From CAYRFQ01 sp964423615 (GTDB lineage Bacteria > Planctomycetota > Planctomycetia > Gemmatales > Gemmataceae): DNA of 64,000 nucleotides. Every line of letters starts with the position of its first letter. Positions within the stretch are counted from its first letter, which is position 1. Below are positions 24,635 to 32,477 of this stretch, in pieces. Made by a program: the position numbers and the translations under genes. The notes beneath the pieces were generated by a model, which saw only the letters and a list, made by a program, of their open reading frames with translations, searched no databases and had not been told where the DNA came from. Where the stretch lies: the NCBI GenBank assembly GCA_964423615.1, contig CAYRFQ010000006.1:124001-188000 (forward strand). Direction: 5' to 3'.

Positions 24635-24721
24635 AAAGCCGAGATAACCAGCAAAACTTCTCCGCCTCGTGTTCGCATCGGTAAAGCGAACGAGGAGAAT
24701 TTTACAAGTTATCTCGGCTTT
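24635..24721 (-). terminator. Long hairpin terminator downstream of tRNA-Gly
   Basis: Outer arms 24635-24648 and 24708-24721 pair perfectly over 14 bp (AAAGCCGAGATAAC). An inner imperfect stem pairs TTCTCC with GGAGAA and GTTCGC with GCGAAC. Read on the minus strand, the stem is followed by a T-rich tail (CTTCTTTTG). It starts four bases from the tRNA 3' end and separates the tRNA from tig. Confidence 0.75.
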
Positions 24722-24725
24722 GAAA

Positions 24726-24797
24726 AGCGGGTGAACGGATTCGAACCGTCGACATTCACGTTGGCAACGTGACGCTCTACCACTGAGCTACACCCGC
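24726..24797 (-). tRNA. tRNA-Gly (anticodon GCC)
   Basis: Read on the minus strand, the acceptor GCGGGTG pairs with CACCCGC. The D arm is GCTC-AGTGGTA-GAGC, the anticodon arm TCACG-TTGCCAA-CGTGA gives anticodon GCC, and the T loop is TTCGAAT. The discriminator base is T and CCA is not encoded. All arms are intact. Confidence 0.95.
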
Positions 24798-25144
24798 ATG
24801 AGCTGGTTTTGCCGTGAGGAAGTGATTCCTCATACACCGCATTATAAGTTAGCCAAATCGGATTTCAAGAGGGAACCGGAACCTTCCCTCGAGCGAGTTT
24901 TCACTCTCCGATCTTCTGGCTTGGGCTTACCTCTGAACAAGAGGCAAACGGGCGAGGCAAGGTTCGCGTCGCAGTTTGGAAAAATCGAATGTCTCTTGAT
25001 TCTCACTCTCGACTCTCAACTCTCGACTCTTTCTTGTAGAATCTTCCATGGGTTCGTGCAATTGACTTTAGGTTGACGAAGGCTCGCAACCCACCCACCG
25101 TTGCAGGACCTGCCTCAGATTGCATCCTCACTTTGGAGACCGAA

Positions 25145-26428
25145 ATGTCTGTTTTGTTACGCTCTCGTTTTCTTTTCGTGATCATCTTGTTGGTGGCTTC
25201 GTGGGCTCCAACCCAAGCCGAAGACTGGTTGCGGTTCCGTGGACCACAAGGATCAGGGATTTCTAAACAGAAAGACCTGCCGACCAAGTGGGACGGTCAA
25301 ACGAACATCCGCTGGAAGACTAAAATGCCAGGCGGTGGTGCCTCGAGCCCGGTCACGTTCGGCAAGCGAATCTATGTGACTTGCTACACCGGGTATGGCG
25401 CGTCGGGTGGCGACATGGAAGATCTCAAACGACACTTGTTGGCCATCGACCGAGATTCCGGGAAGATCATCTGGGATAAGGCCATGCCCAGCAAAGCCAA
25501 AGTTACACGATATTCCAGTTTCCCTCGTTTGCACGGGTATGCTTCGAGCACCCCAGCCGTCGATAAGAGCGGAATTTATGTCTTTTATGGCTCGACCGGT
25601 GCGGCCAAGTACGACCACGACGGCAAGTTGATTTGGAATACCTCGTGTGGAACAAGAACACATGGTTTCGGGACGGCGAATTCCCCCATTCTTTACAATG
25701 ACTTCGTGATACTCAACGCGTCCGTCGAAAGCGGCTCTCTGGTCGCACTGGACAAGACCACCGGGACCGAAAAGTGGCGAACCGAAGGCATCCAATCTTC
25801 TTGGAACACGCCCATTATTGTCCAAGCGGAGCAAGGACCCGAACTCGTCTTGAATACTCGCAGCGAAGTTCAAGCGTATTCCCCCGACACAGGCAAACTC
25901 CTTTGGAAGTGCAAGGCCTTCCGTGACTACATCTGTCCAAGCGTCGTATTTCACGACGGAGTCATCTACGCCATTGGTGCTCGTGCTCATTTGGCATTGG
26001 CCGTCAAGGTCGGCGGCCGCGGAGACGTTACCGAAAGTCGCGTAGTCTGGAACCTCGACCGAGGCTCCAACGTTTCCTCGCCGGTCTATCACGAGGGACA
26101 TCTTTACTGGACCCACGAAGGAAGACGCGAACTCTATTGCGTCAACGCCAAGACAGGGAAAATCGTTAACCAAAAGACGCTGAAGAGGCCCAAGAGAAGT
26201 ACAGATAGCCGATTTTATGGCTCTCCGTTGTACGCCGACGGAAAATTGTACATCACGTCACGCGGCATGGGGACATACGTTGTGGCGGCTACCCCGAAGC
26301 TGGATCTCGTTGCCCACAACGTGATCGAAAACGACACAAGCACTTTCAACGGTTCTCCGGTTCCTTCCAATGGCCAGTTGTTGCTGCGAAGTGATGCCTA
26401 CCTGTATTGCATTGGTAAAGCAGAATAG
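25145..26428 (+). CDS. Exported PQQ-like beta-propeller protein
   Basis: Product of 427 aa with a signal peptide (MSVLLRSRFLFVIILLVASW, then cleavage likely after TQA). The mature part begins EDWLRFRGPQGSGIS, typical of planctomycete PQQ-repeat proteins. It has repeated propeller motifs such as LLAIDRDSGKIIWDK, LVALDKTTGTEKWRT, YSPDTGKLLWKCKA and YCVNAKTGKIVNQK. The fold is an eight-bladed propeller resembling BamB or quinoprotein dehydrogenases, but no enzyme-specific residues are recognisable, so scaffold or binding roles are as likely as catalysis. The ATG at 25145 has GGAG upstream and precedes the signal; an in-frame TTG at 25073 was rejected. Confidence 0.85.
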   Translation: MSVLLRSRFLFVIILLVASWAPTQAEDWLRFRGPQGSGISKQKDLPTKWDGQTNIRWKTKMPGGGASSPVTFGKRIYVTCYTGYGASGGDMEDLKRHLLAIDRDSGKIIWDKAMPSKAKVTRYSSFPRLHGYASSTPAVDKSGIYVFYGSTGAAKYDHDGKLIWNTSCGTRTHGFGTANSPILYNDFVILNASVESGSLVALDKTTGTEKWRTEGIQSSWNTPIIVQAEQGPELVLNTRSEVQAYSPDTGKLLWKCKAFRDYICPSVVFHDGVIYAIGARAHLALAVKVGGRGDVTESRVVWNLDRGSNVSSPVYHEGHLYWTHEGRRELYCVNAKTGKIVNQKTLKRPKRSTDSRFYGSPLYADGKLYITSRGMGTYVVAATPKLDLVAHNVIENDTSTFNGSPVPSNGQLLLRSDAYLYCIGKAE

Positions 26429-27155
26429 ACCAGGTTCCGTTGGGAACCACAAGTAGTGCATGGCCGAGCAGTGCCGTGTGGGTTGCCATGCGGGGCCCAT
26501 GGAGCGAGGAATCTATTGAGACCTGCGCGGATAATGTAGCAGGCACACTTGGAACGGGTAATTTCTAGTTGTCCGGTTTTTGTGTTTGTCGTAGGTACAC
26601 GCGGCTCGCGTGTACTTCGAAAGCTCGGCCAAGACCAACGTACACGCGAGCCGCGTATAACTACGAACCGGACAAGCATTTCTTTTCCATTCCCCGTGTG
26701 CCTCCTACTTGGATTCATTAGCCGCGCAGGTCTCAATAGCTCGGTTGCCAGGCTTTGTCTGGCAGCCAAGCTAGATCGGGTTGTTAGATGGCCAGGCGAC
26801 TTTGAACTCGTTGGCGGCCTCGGCGATTTCTGACTCTGAGGCGTTGGAAAAGGAATCTCATCAGATCGCGTTCGTTATGGCATCTCTGAACCGTGAACCG
26901 GTACACCGTCCGCACGCCCCTGCTGAAGAACCGATCGAATTTTCAACAATTCGATTATCCTGACTGGAACGAGGAGTTCCCCCCAGGAACCAAATTCACC
27001 CGAATCATCCAAAGCGTCCAAACCAGATAGCTCATTTCGCAGCGATCTATTGATTCGATCGCGTTCCTGAATATTCCACTGGCTTTTCCCGGCTTAAGAG
27101 TTGATAAAATGCAGTGAAGAATTTCCATCTCTGCTTGAGCTTGGGAGGTAGACGG
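26429..27155. other. Long intergenic region containing a palindromic element
   Basis: About 730 bases with no supported gene. The main content is the 227-bp inverted-repeat element at 26513-26739. After it, GCCAGGCTTTGTCTGGC (26748-26764) forms a small extra hairpin. The rest shows nothing I can name beyond GGGAGG just before the start of the next gene. Confidence 0.5.
26513..26739. repeat. 227-bp palindromic MITE-like element, copy 1
   Basis: The ends 26513-26536 and 26716-26739 are inverted repeats of 24 bp with one mismatch (outer part CTATTGAGACCTGCGCGG). The symmetry continues inward: AGGCACAC (26541) with GTGTGCCT (26696), GTCCGGTT (26571) with AACCGGAC (26666), and a central pair of GTACACGCG-type hairpins at 26595-26615 and 26640-26659. 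The ends are flanked by TA, as in IS630/mariner-type insertions. There is no coding frame inside. It can fold into one long hairpin. A related pair of ends occurs at 38645-38855. Confidence 0.75.
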
Positions 27156-27920
27156 ATGAGCTTCATTGTGGTGGGAATGATCGTTCTCGCGGTGATAGGC
27201 CTCGTTGCCTCAATCGTCATCATCACGACTGTTCAGTCGATGAATTGGCTGACCCAACCAATGGGACTGTTCGAACCAGTCAACCATATCCGTAATTCAT
27301 TCTTTCTCGACGATGTGGATTGGACGGACGACTGGGCGTTTCGGAACGGCTACGACTTCGATAGCTACTATCATTTCCAGTGTCAAAGAGGACTCAAGGC
27401 GAAACTGGCCGCCTGGTACAACCCCGATACGAAGGCGGGATTGCTTCTGGCCCACATAGGCCCCCTTGTGATCTTCGAATTCGCCAGTTACTACGAAGAC
27501 GGAACGGAAGTCAATACGTCGGATCACGGAGATTCACTCATGCTTCCGCCGGCCCCAGGAGTTTACAACGAGGCTTTCCCAAAGGCGACTTTGGACGAAC
27601 TCCACTGGCGACACTTCGAGAGCCGGGCCTTTTTAGAGGAAGTGTTCGAATTGCCCCATGCGCGGAGTCAGACCATGCTGACGTCGCTCGAAGAATCCAC
27701 CTACTCCCACGCGAGCTACGTAAAAACCATTCCGTTCTGGTGGTTGCGGTCTTTGTACTGGTACTTCATCCGACGACCGGCCCTCAAGAACAAGTCGATC
27801 GCTGCCCAGCTCGGGGAGCCCGATTGGAGAAGGCAAACTCCCCACGATAACGCCCCCCGTTTTCCAGAGGATTCCTCGAAAGGAACGGACGAGAGGTTTC
27901 GTGCCGACGACGCGAACTGA
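27156..27920 (+). CDS. Membrane-anchored protein of unknown function
   Basis: Product of 254 aa with one N-terminal membrane helix (about residues 2-26, SFIVVGMIVLAVIGLVASIV). The rest is soluble and rich in aromatic and acidic residues (DDVDWTDDWAFRNGYDFDSYYHFQCQ; ISO-type patterns are absent), with a region LAAWYNPDTKAGLLLAHIGP that looks like beta strands. A short basic C-terminal tail follows (WYFIRRPALKNKSIAAQLGE). The ATG at 27156 has GGGAGG upstream and is preferred to a GTG at 27114. It stands alone between a repeat region and the DUF1549 gene. I do not recognise the family. Confidence 0.65.
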   Translation: MSFIVVGMIVLAVIGLVASIVIITTVQSMNWLTQPMGLFEPVNHIRNSFFLDDVDWTDDWAFRNGYDFDSYYHFQCQRGLKAKLAAWYNPDTKAGLLLAHIGPLVIFEFASYYEDGTEVNTSDHGDSLMLPPAPGVYNEAFPKATLDELHWRHFESRAFLEEVFELPHARSQTMLTSLEESTYSHASYVKTIPFWWLRSLYWYFIRRPALKNKSIAAQLGEPDWRRQTPHDNAPRFPEDSSKGTDERFRADDAN

Positions 27921-28105
27921 AGTGATAAGGTTCTTCTGAGATTTCGACGGTCCGACCGTCTACTTGACAGGCAACTGTAGGCCGTTTACGTCTCAACGAT
28001 AATGCTCTCAAATCCTCAAACTGGCACTCCTCCACGTCATCGGTTACCATAAATTACGATCAAATGAGTAATTTAACCATCGGCCCAGGCGTTGGAGTTT
28101 TGGCC

Positions 28106-30589
28106 ATGCGACATTCGTCCATCACGTTGTTACTGGTAGCCAGTTGCATCTTGTTTACACCCAGAACCATCCTGGCTTCCCAACCCCAAGACGGAAACTC
28201 CCGCCAACTGGTTCGTTTGGTCGTTCAACCAAAGAAGATCGAGTTGCGCGGGGACGGAGCCCTCGGGCACGTTCTGCTGACCGCCGAATTCTCCGACGGC
28301 TCGGTCAAAGATGTCACTCGTCTGGCCCGATGGAAAGTTGAAGACCCAACGCTTGCAACATTCCAAGATCACGCAGTCCTGGGACGGGCCAATGGAACAA
28401 CTCAATTGACCGCCGAGTTCGCAACCGAGTCGGTGGTGGTCTCCGTTGATGTCCAAGACAGCGACCGTCCACGACGTTTCACGTTCCGTCACGACGTGAT
28501 GCCGATTTTTAGCAAGGCCAGCTGCAACGCTGGAACTTGTCACGGCAACTTCAATGGCAAAAATGGCTTTCGCTTGTCTCTTCGCGGCGAAAATCCTGAC
28601 TTCGATTTGCAGAATCTCACGCGAGATACGACAGGCCGCCGTCTCAACTTGCACCAACCCGATAGCAGCTTGTTGTTGCAAAAGCCAGCGGGAGGACTAC
28701 CGCACGAAGGAGGCGTTCGTTTCAGTCGAGACTCCAAGGAATACGCCGCGTTGCGTCGTTGGATCGCTGCAGGAGCCCATCCCGACAAAGGCAGAGTCTC
28801 GGCGTTAACACGACTCGAAGTCTATCCATCCGACCGAGTTCTACTCCACGGAGAACGAGAACAACAGATCATTGCGAGGGCGACGTTTTCCGACGGCACA
28901 CAACGAGACGTGACCGACCTGGCGGCCTACGAACCGAGTATCGAAACAGTTGAGGTTTCCTCCACTGGGTTGGTTACGGCCTCCAAATCGACTCAGGTTA
29001 CTGTCGTCGTTCGATACCTCAATGAGCAACAGCCCGTCCGGTTGGCATTCGTCCCCGAGAGGAAAAATTTCCAATGGAAGCCGGTCCCGATAACCAACTA
29101 CATCGACCGCGAAATCTTCGGCAGGCTCAAGGAACTCCGGATCGAACCATCCTTAATGGCCGACGACGCGACATTTTTGCGACGGGCATACCTCGACGTG
29201 ACCGGTCGACTGCCGACCATTTCCGAAGTCAAAGCCTACCTGAAAAGTGATGATCCCAAGAAACGCGAGAAACTCATCGATTCTCTCTTGGAACGCCCCG
29301 AGTACGCTGATTTTTGGGCGTTGAAATGGGCTGACCTGTTGCGTGTCGAAGAGAAGTCGGTCGATGTCAACGGAGTGAAGTACTTCCATAAGTGGATTCG
29401 CAAGAGCATCGCCGACAACAAACAGCTCGATCAGTTTGCCCGTGAGTTAGTTACGGGCCGAGGTAGCACGTACAAGAATCCGCCCGCCAACTACTATCGC
29501 ACCAACAGGCAACCTCAACTTGCGGCAGAGACAACGGCCCGGCTGTTCATGGGAGTGCGGATCGCGTGCGCCAAGTGCCACAATCATCCGTTCGATCGGT
29601 GGACTCAAGAGGATTATTTCGGGCTCTCGGCGTGTTTCGCCCGTATCGAAACCAAAATGGTCAACAACAAACGACGCGACAAACTAAATAAACACGAGTT
29701 GAATGGCGAAATGATCGTTTCGATCGCCAAGAAGGGGGAAGTCTCGCATCCGAAGACCGGCGGAACCATGCCGCCTCGACTGCCGAATGGAAGCGTGGCC
29801 GACGTGAAAAAACACGGAGACCGACCGAAGGCCCTGGCGGCCTGGTTGGCGACGAAAGAAAACCCGTTCTTCGCCCGCGTGATGGCCAACCGCATCTGGT
29901 ACCATTTGATGGGACGCGGTCTCGTCGAACCGGTGGATGACTTTCGCGTGTCGAATCCAGCCAGCCACGAGAAACTACTCGACGAACTCGCCGATGACTT
30001 CGTTAGACACCGCTTCGATCAGAAATACTTGATCCGGCGAATCATGAACACTCGGGCCTATCAATTGTCATCGAAACCGACTGAAACGAATCAAGAAGAC
30101 GAAATCAATTTTTCACACGTTCATCCGCGGCTTCTTTCGGCAGAGCAACTCCTCGACGCGATCTCACAGGTGACCGAAGTCCCGGAGAACTTCAAGGGCC
30201 ACCCGAAAGGCACACGCGCCGTCCAATTGCCTGGAGTTCTTGGGGCTCCCAAGTTCTTGCAGGTGTTTGGTCGTCCGGATCGACTACTTGCGTGTGAGTG
30301 TGAACGGCAGAGCGCCACGACGTTGAACCAGGCATTCCAGATGATTTCTGGCGATATGATCACCCGAAAGGTTAACGGGTCACCACGAGTTCGCCGCTTG
30401 CTCCAGCAAAAAGTCGATGCGAAGGCCATCATTACGGAATTCTATCTGGCTGCGTTGTCGCGGTATCCCACACAGCGTGAACTAGATGTGATTGGTCAGC
30501 GACTGACTCAAACCGGGAACCGGCAACGAACGACCGAAGACCTGCTCTGGGCAATCCTCAACACCAAGGAATTTTTGCTTCGTCGTTAG
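28106..30589 (+). CDS. DUF1549/DUF1553 domain protein with cytochrome-like motif and Ig-like domains
   Basis: Product of 827 aa with a signal peptide (MRHSSITLLLVASCILF). Domains in order: a bacterial Ig-like segment (about 40-125, DGSVKDVTRLARW), a CxxxCH haem-like motif (CNAGTCHG, about 139), a second Ig-like segment (about 235-320, FSDGTQRDVTDLA), DUF1549 (about 330-530) with CAKCHNHPFDRW, and DUF1553 (about 570-815, FFARVMANRIWYHLMGRGLV). This multidomain family is strongly expanded in planctomycetes and usually sits next to a DUF1501 gene; none is present here. The function is unsettled; a role at the cell surface or in polymer breakdown is often suggested. The ATG at 28106 is preferred because it precedes the signal peptide. 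Confidence 0.88.
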   Translation: MRHSSITLLLVASCILFTPRTILASQPQDGNSRQLVRLVVQPKKIELRGDGALGHVLLTAEFSDGSVKDVTRLARWKVEDPTLATFQDHAVLGRANGTTQLTAEFATESVVVSVDVQDSDRPRRFTFRHDVMPIFSKASCNAGTCHGNFNGKNGFRLSLRGENPDFDLQNLTRDTTGRRLNLHQPDSSLLLQKPAGGLPHEGGVRFSRDSKEYAALRRWIAAGAHPDKGRVSALTRLEVYPSDRVLLHGEREQQIIARATFSDGTQRDVTDLAAYEPSIETVEVSSTGLVTASKSTQVTVVVRYLNEQQPVRLAFVPERKNFQWKPVPITNYIDREIFGRLKELRIEPSLMADDATFLRRAYLDVTGRLPTISEVKAYLKSDDPKKREKLIDSLLERPEYADFWALKWADLLRVEEKSVDVNGVKYFHKWIRKSIADNKQLDQFARELVTGRGSTYKNPPANYYRTNRQPQLAAETTARLFMGVRIACAKCHNHPFDRWTQEDYFGLSACFARIETKMVNNKRRDKLNKHELNGEMIVSIAKKGEVSHPKTGGTMPPRLPNGSVADVKKHGDRPKALAAWLATKENPFFARVMANRIWYHLMGRGLVEPVDDFRVSNPASHEKLLDELADDFVRHRFDQKYLIRRIMNTRAYQLSSKPTETNQEDEINFSHVHPRLLSAEQLLDAISQVTEVPENFKGHPKGTRAVQLPGVLGAPKFLQVFGRPDRLLACECERQSATTLNQAFQMISGDMITRKVNGSPRVRRLLQQKVDAKAIITEFYLAALSRYPTQRELDVIGQRLTQTGNRQRTTEDLLWAILNTKEFLLRR

Positions 30590-30602
30590 GAAGGATAAGG
30601 CT

Positions 30603-31100
30603 GTGTCGCGAATGGAAATAGCGCAAGGACAAATCGTCTTCGCGCGTGATTACACATTGCGTTTGCTCGATCAAATACCAACAGACAAATGGTTCGAAAT
30701 GCCCGCGGAAGTCACCCACGTCGCGTGGCAAGTCGGCCATCTCGCGATGGCCGAATATCGTCTCGGGATGCATCGCCTTCGTGGCGAAAGGCCCGACGAT
30801 GCCCAATTGATTTCGGAACCCTTCCTCAAGGCCTTCGGCAAGGGCTCGGTTCCCACGAACGATCAGGGATTCTACCCGACCATCGAAGAAATCCGGGCTA
30901 CATTCGACCGTGTTCACGAGCAAGCGCTGCAAGAATTGCAGGACTCCTCAGAAGTGGATTTGGATTCGGAAGTTCTCAATCCTCATCCTATTGTGAAGAC
31001 AAAATGGGACTCGCTCTTGTGGTGTGCCCAACACGAAATGATACACGCTGGGCAGATCGGGTTGTTAAGACGACAACTCGGGATGGATCCGCTGTGGTAG
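30603..31100 (+). CDS. DinB family protein (four-helix metal-binding bundle)
   Basis: Product of 165 aa, usual length for DinB/YfiT-like proteins. Helix one is followed by VTHVAWQVGHLAMAEY with a metal-type His. The C-terminal helix carries QHEMIHAGQIGLLRRQLG, with two further His in the HxxxH-like arrangement. Such proteins act as thiol-dependent transferases or have unknown roles. The GTG at 30603 follows AAGGATAAGG; an ATG at 30612 is also possible. It starts 13 bases after the DUF1549 protein stop, so both may share a transcript. Confidence 0.8.
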   Translation: MSRMEIAQGQIVFARDYTLRLLDQIPTDKWFEMPAEVTHVAWQVGHLAMAEYRLGMHRLRGERPDDAQLISEPFLKAFGKGSVPTNDQGFYPTIEEIRATFDRVHEQALQELQDSSEVDLDSEVLNPHPIVKTKWDSLLWCAQHEMIHAGQIGLLRRQLGMDPLW

Positions 31101-31972
31101 AGTCGAAAAGTGAATATGAAACCATTTGTGAGACTCAATCCTTGGCAACAGAACCTCTCTCGTTCTTGTTCCGGAATTTGCAGAAAGGTGACTTGGGATA
31201 CCGGCTTGGCCGTCTTGTGAAACATACCCAAGCGGATATTATCGTGCTCGCAGAGTGCAAGTATGGCAACGACGAATTGGTTGCAACGTTGCAGGAACAG
31301 TGTGAACACAAATATCACGTTCCAGCTAGCCTTTCCGAGAAAGTACGAATCGTTACGCGGCTGTCGAAAAACTGCATAATCGATCGTTTCAACAGTGAAT
31401 TAGGTCACTACACAATTCGTAGCGTTCGAGTTCCGAATCTTCCAGAACTCCTGCTTTGCGGTGTTCACTTTCACAGTAAAGTCAGTTGGAACGAAGTCGA
31501 TCAGGCTTTGGAATCCACGAATATGGCAAGGGACATCGCACGTTTTGAGGAGGAAACTGACCACCAACATACTATAGTGCTTGGTGATTTCAACATGAAC
31601 CCGTTTGAAGCTGGTTTGACCGGAGCTCAAGCACTCAATGCCGTGATGACCGCCTCCTTGTGTCGTGAACGGATTGTCGCCGGGAAAAAGTACCAACGCT
31701 TCTACAACCCGATGTGGGGCTTTTTTGGCGATCAAACGTTGGGGCCAGCTGGCACCCATTACTTCCGAAGTAATAAACCAACAAACACTTACTGGCACAT
31801 GTTGGATCAAGTCCTTCTTCGTCCATCGCTGACAGGGTGTCTTGGACAATTGAGAATTGTAGAGGAGGATGGAGCAGAATCGCTGTTGATGAACGGTCGA
31901 CCTGACTCAATGCGTGGATCAGACCATCTACCAATTGCTTTTAGTCTTGATTTGACGAGGATAGAACAATGA
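31094..31972 (+). CDS. Endonuclease/exonuclease/phosphatase (EEP) family protein
   Basis: About 292 aa. All core EEP motifs are present: FRNLQ near the N-terminus (metal/catalytic Asn), VLAECK (metal-binding Glu), LLCGVHFHS, VLGDFNMNPFE (GDFN) and RGSDHLPIAF (the SDH triad end). This fold cuts phosphodiester or phosphomonoester bonds in nucleic acids, lipids or small molecules. There is no signal peptide, so it should act in the cytoplasm. The start is uncertain: the GTG at 31094 overlaps the DinB stop by seven bases, and a TTG at 31142 is also in frame. The stop overlaps the ATG of the next gene by four bases (ATGA), a sign of coupled translation. Base use looks more AT-rich than the neighbours. 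Confidence 0.8.
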   Translation: MVESKSEYETICETQSLATEPLSFLFRNLQKGDLGYRLGRLVKHTQADIIVLAECKYGNDELVATLQEQCEHKYHVPASLSEKVRIVTRLSKNCIIDRFNSELGHYTIRSVRVPNLPELLLCGVHFHSKVSWNEVDQALESTNMARDIARFEEETDHQHTIVLGDFNMNPFEAGLTGAQALNAVMTASLCRERIVAGKKYQRFYNPMWGFFGDQTLGPAGTHYFRSNKPTNTYWHMLDQVLLRPSLTGCLGQLRIVEEDGAESLLMNGRPDSMRGSDHLPIAFSLDLTRIEQ

Positions 31973-32421
31973 GCAAGCAACTCCTCAGTCTCTGGCCAGA
32001 GGATTTAGCTGGAGCCAAATTGACACCCAAAAAAATTCTTGAGGAACAAGCACGAGAATTGGAGAAGTTAACTGCGAAGCGATTAAGGGGAAGCGTAACT
32101 CGTGTAGTCAATCAATCAATGGTACACTTGTCTTTTGAAATCATAGCCGACCAACTCGAGTACACACATCGACTGTTTGAAGTCACTCATGGCACTCAGT
32201 TGGTCTATCCTGTGCATCTCAAGTTCAGCCAAGAGGTTTTTCCTTCGTACAACCAAGAGCAGCCACCCACGTCGGAAATCGAATGTGCAGACGATAGCGC
32301 CTTCATGGAGCGTCTAGCGGACGTGTTGCGTTCTTCCCGCACGAAAGAAATCGTAACTTCTCTTCTAGCGAGGATTGACGAATTGCGTGAAGAGAACGGA
32401 GTATCAGGGGTAGGTGATTGA
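31969..32421 (+). CDS. Unknown 150-aa protein translationally coupled to EEP gene
   Basis: Product begins MSKQLLSLWPEDLAGAKLTP. An N-terminal 45-residue helical segment (KKILEEQARELEKLTAKRLR) is followed by a mixed region of beta type (MVHLSFEIIADQLEYTHRLF, LVYPVHLKF). A short C-terminal helix closes it (FMERLADVLRSSRTKEIVTS). There are no membrane segments or metal motifs. It overlaps the EEP gene by four bases and so is probably made in fixed ratio with it, as a partner, inhibitor or immunity protein. I recall similar short proteins beside EEP genes in accessory regions of other bacteria, but cannot confirm that here. The function is unknown. Confidence 0.65.
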   Translation: MSKQLLSLWPEDLAGAKLTPKKILEEQARELEKLTAKRLRGSVTRVVNQSMVHLSFEIIADQLEYTHRLFEVTHGTQLVYPVHLKFSQEVFPSYNQEQPPTSEIECADDSAFMERLADVLRSSRTKEIVTSLLARIDELREENGVSGVGD

Positions 32422-32477
32422 CTGGCACGATTGTCTCGGGGCGAACTCCCCGACGCTATTTTACAGAGGACCTCTAC

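Noticed and set aside
24880..25070. Short CTCTCGACTCTCAACT-type repeats upstream of the PQQ gene
   Set aside because: Only a few imperfect short units; too weak to call a repeat array or a regulatory site.
26513..26739. Possible CRISPR-like or riboswitch interpretation of the inverted repeats
   Set aside because: There are no regularly spaced direct repeats, and the symmetry is of terminal inverted-repeat type rather than a known riboswitch layout.
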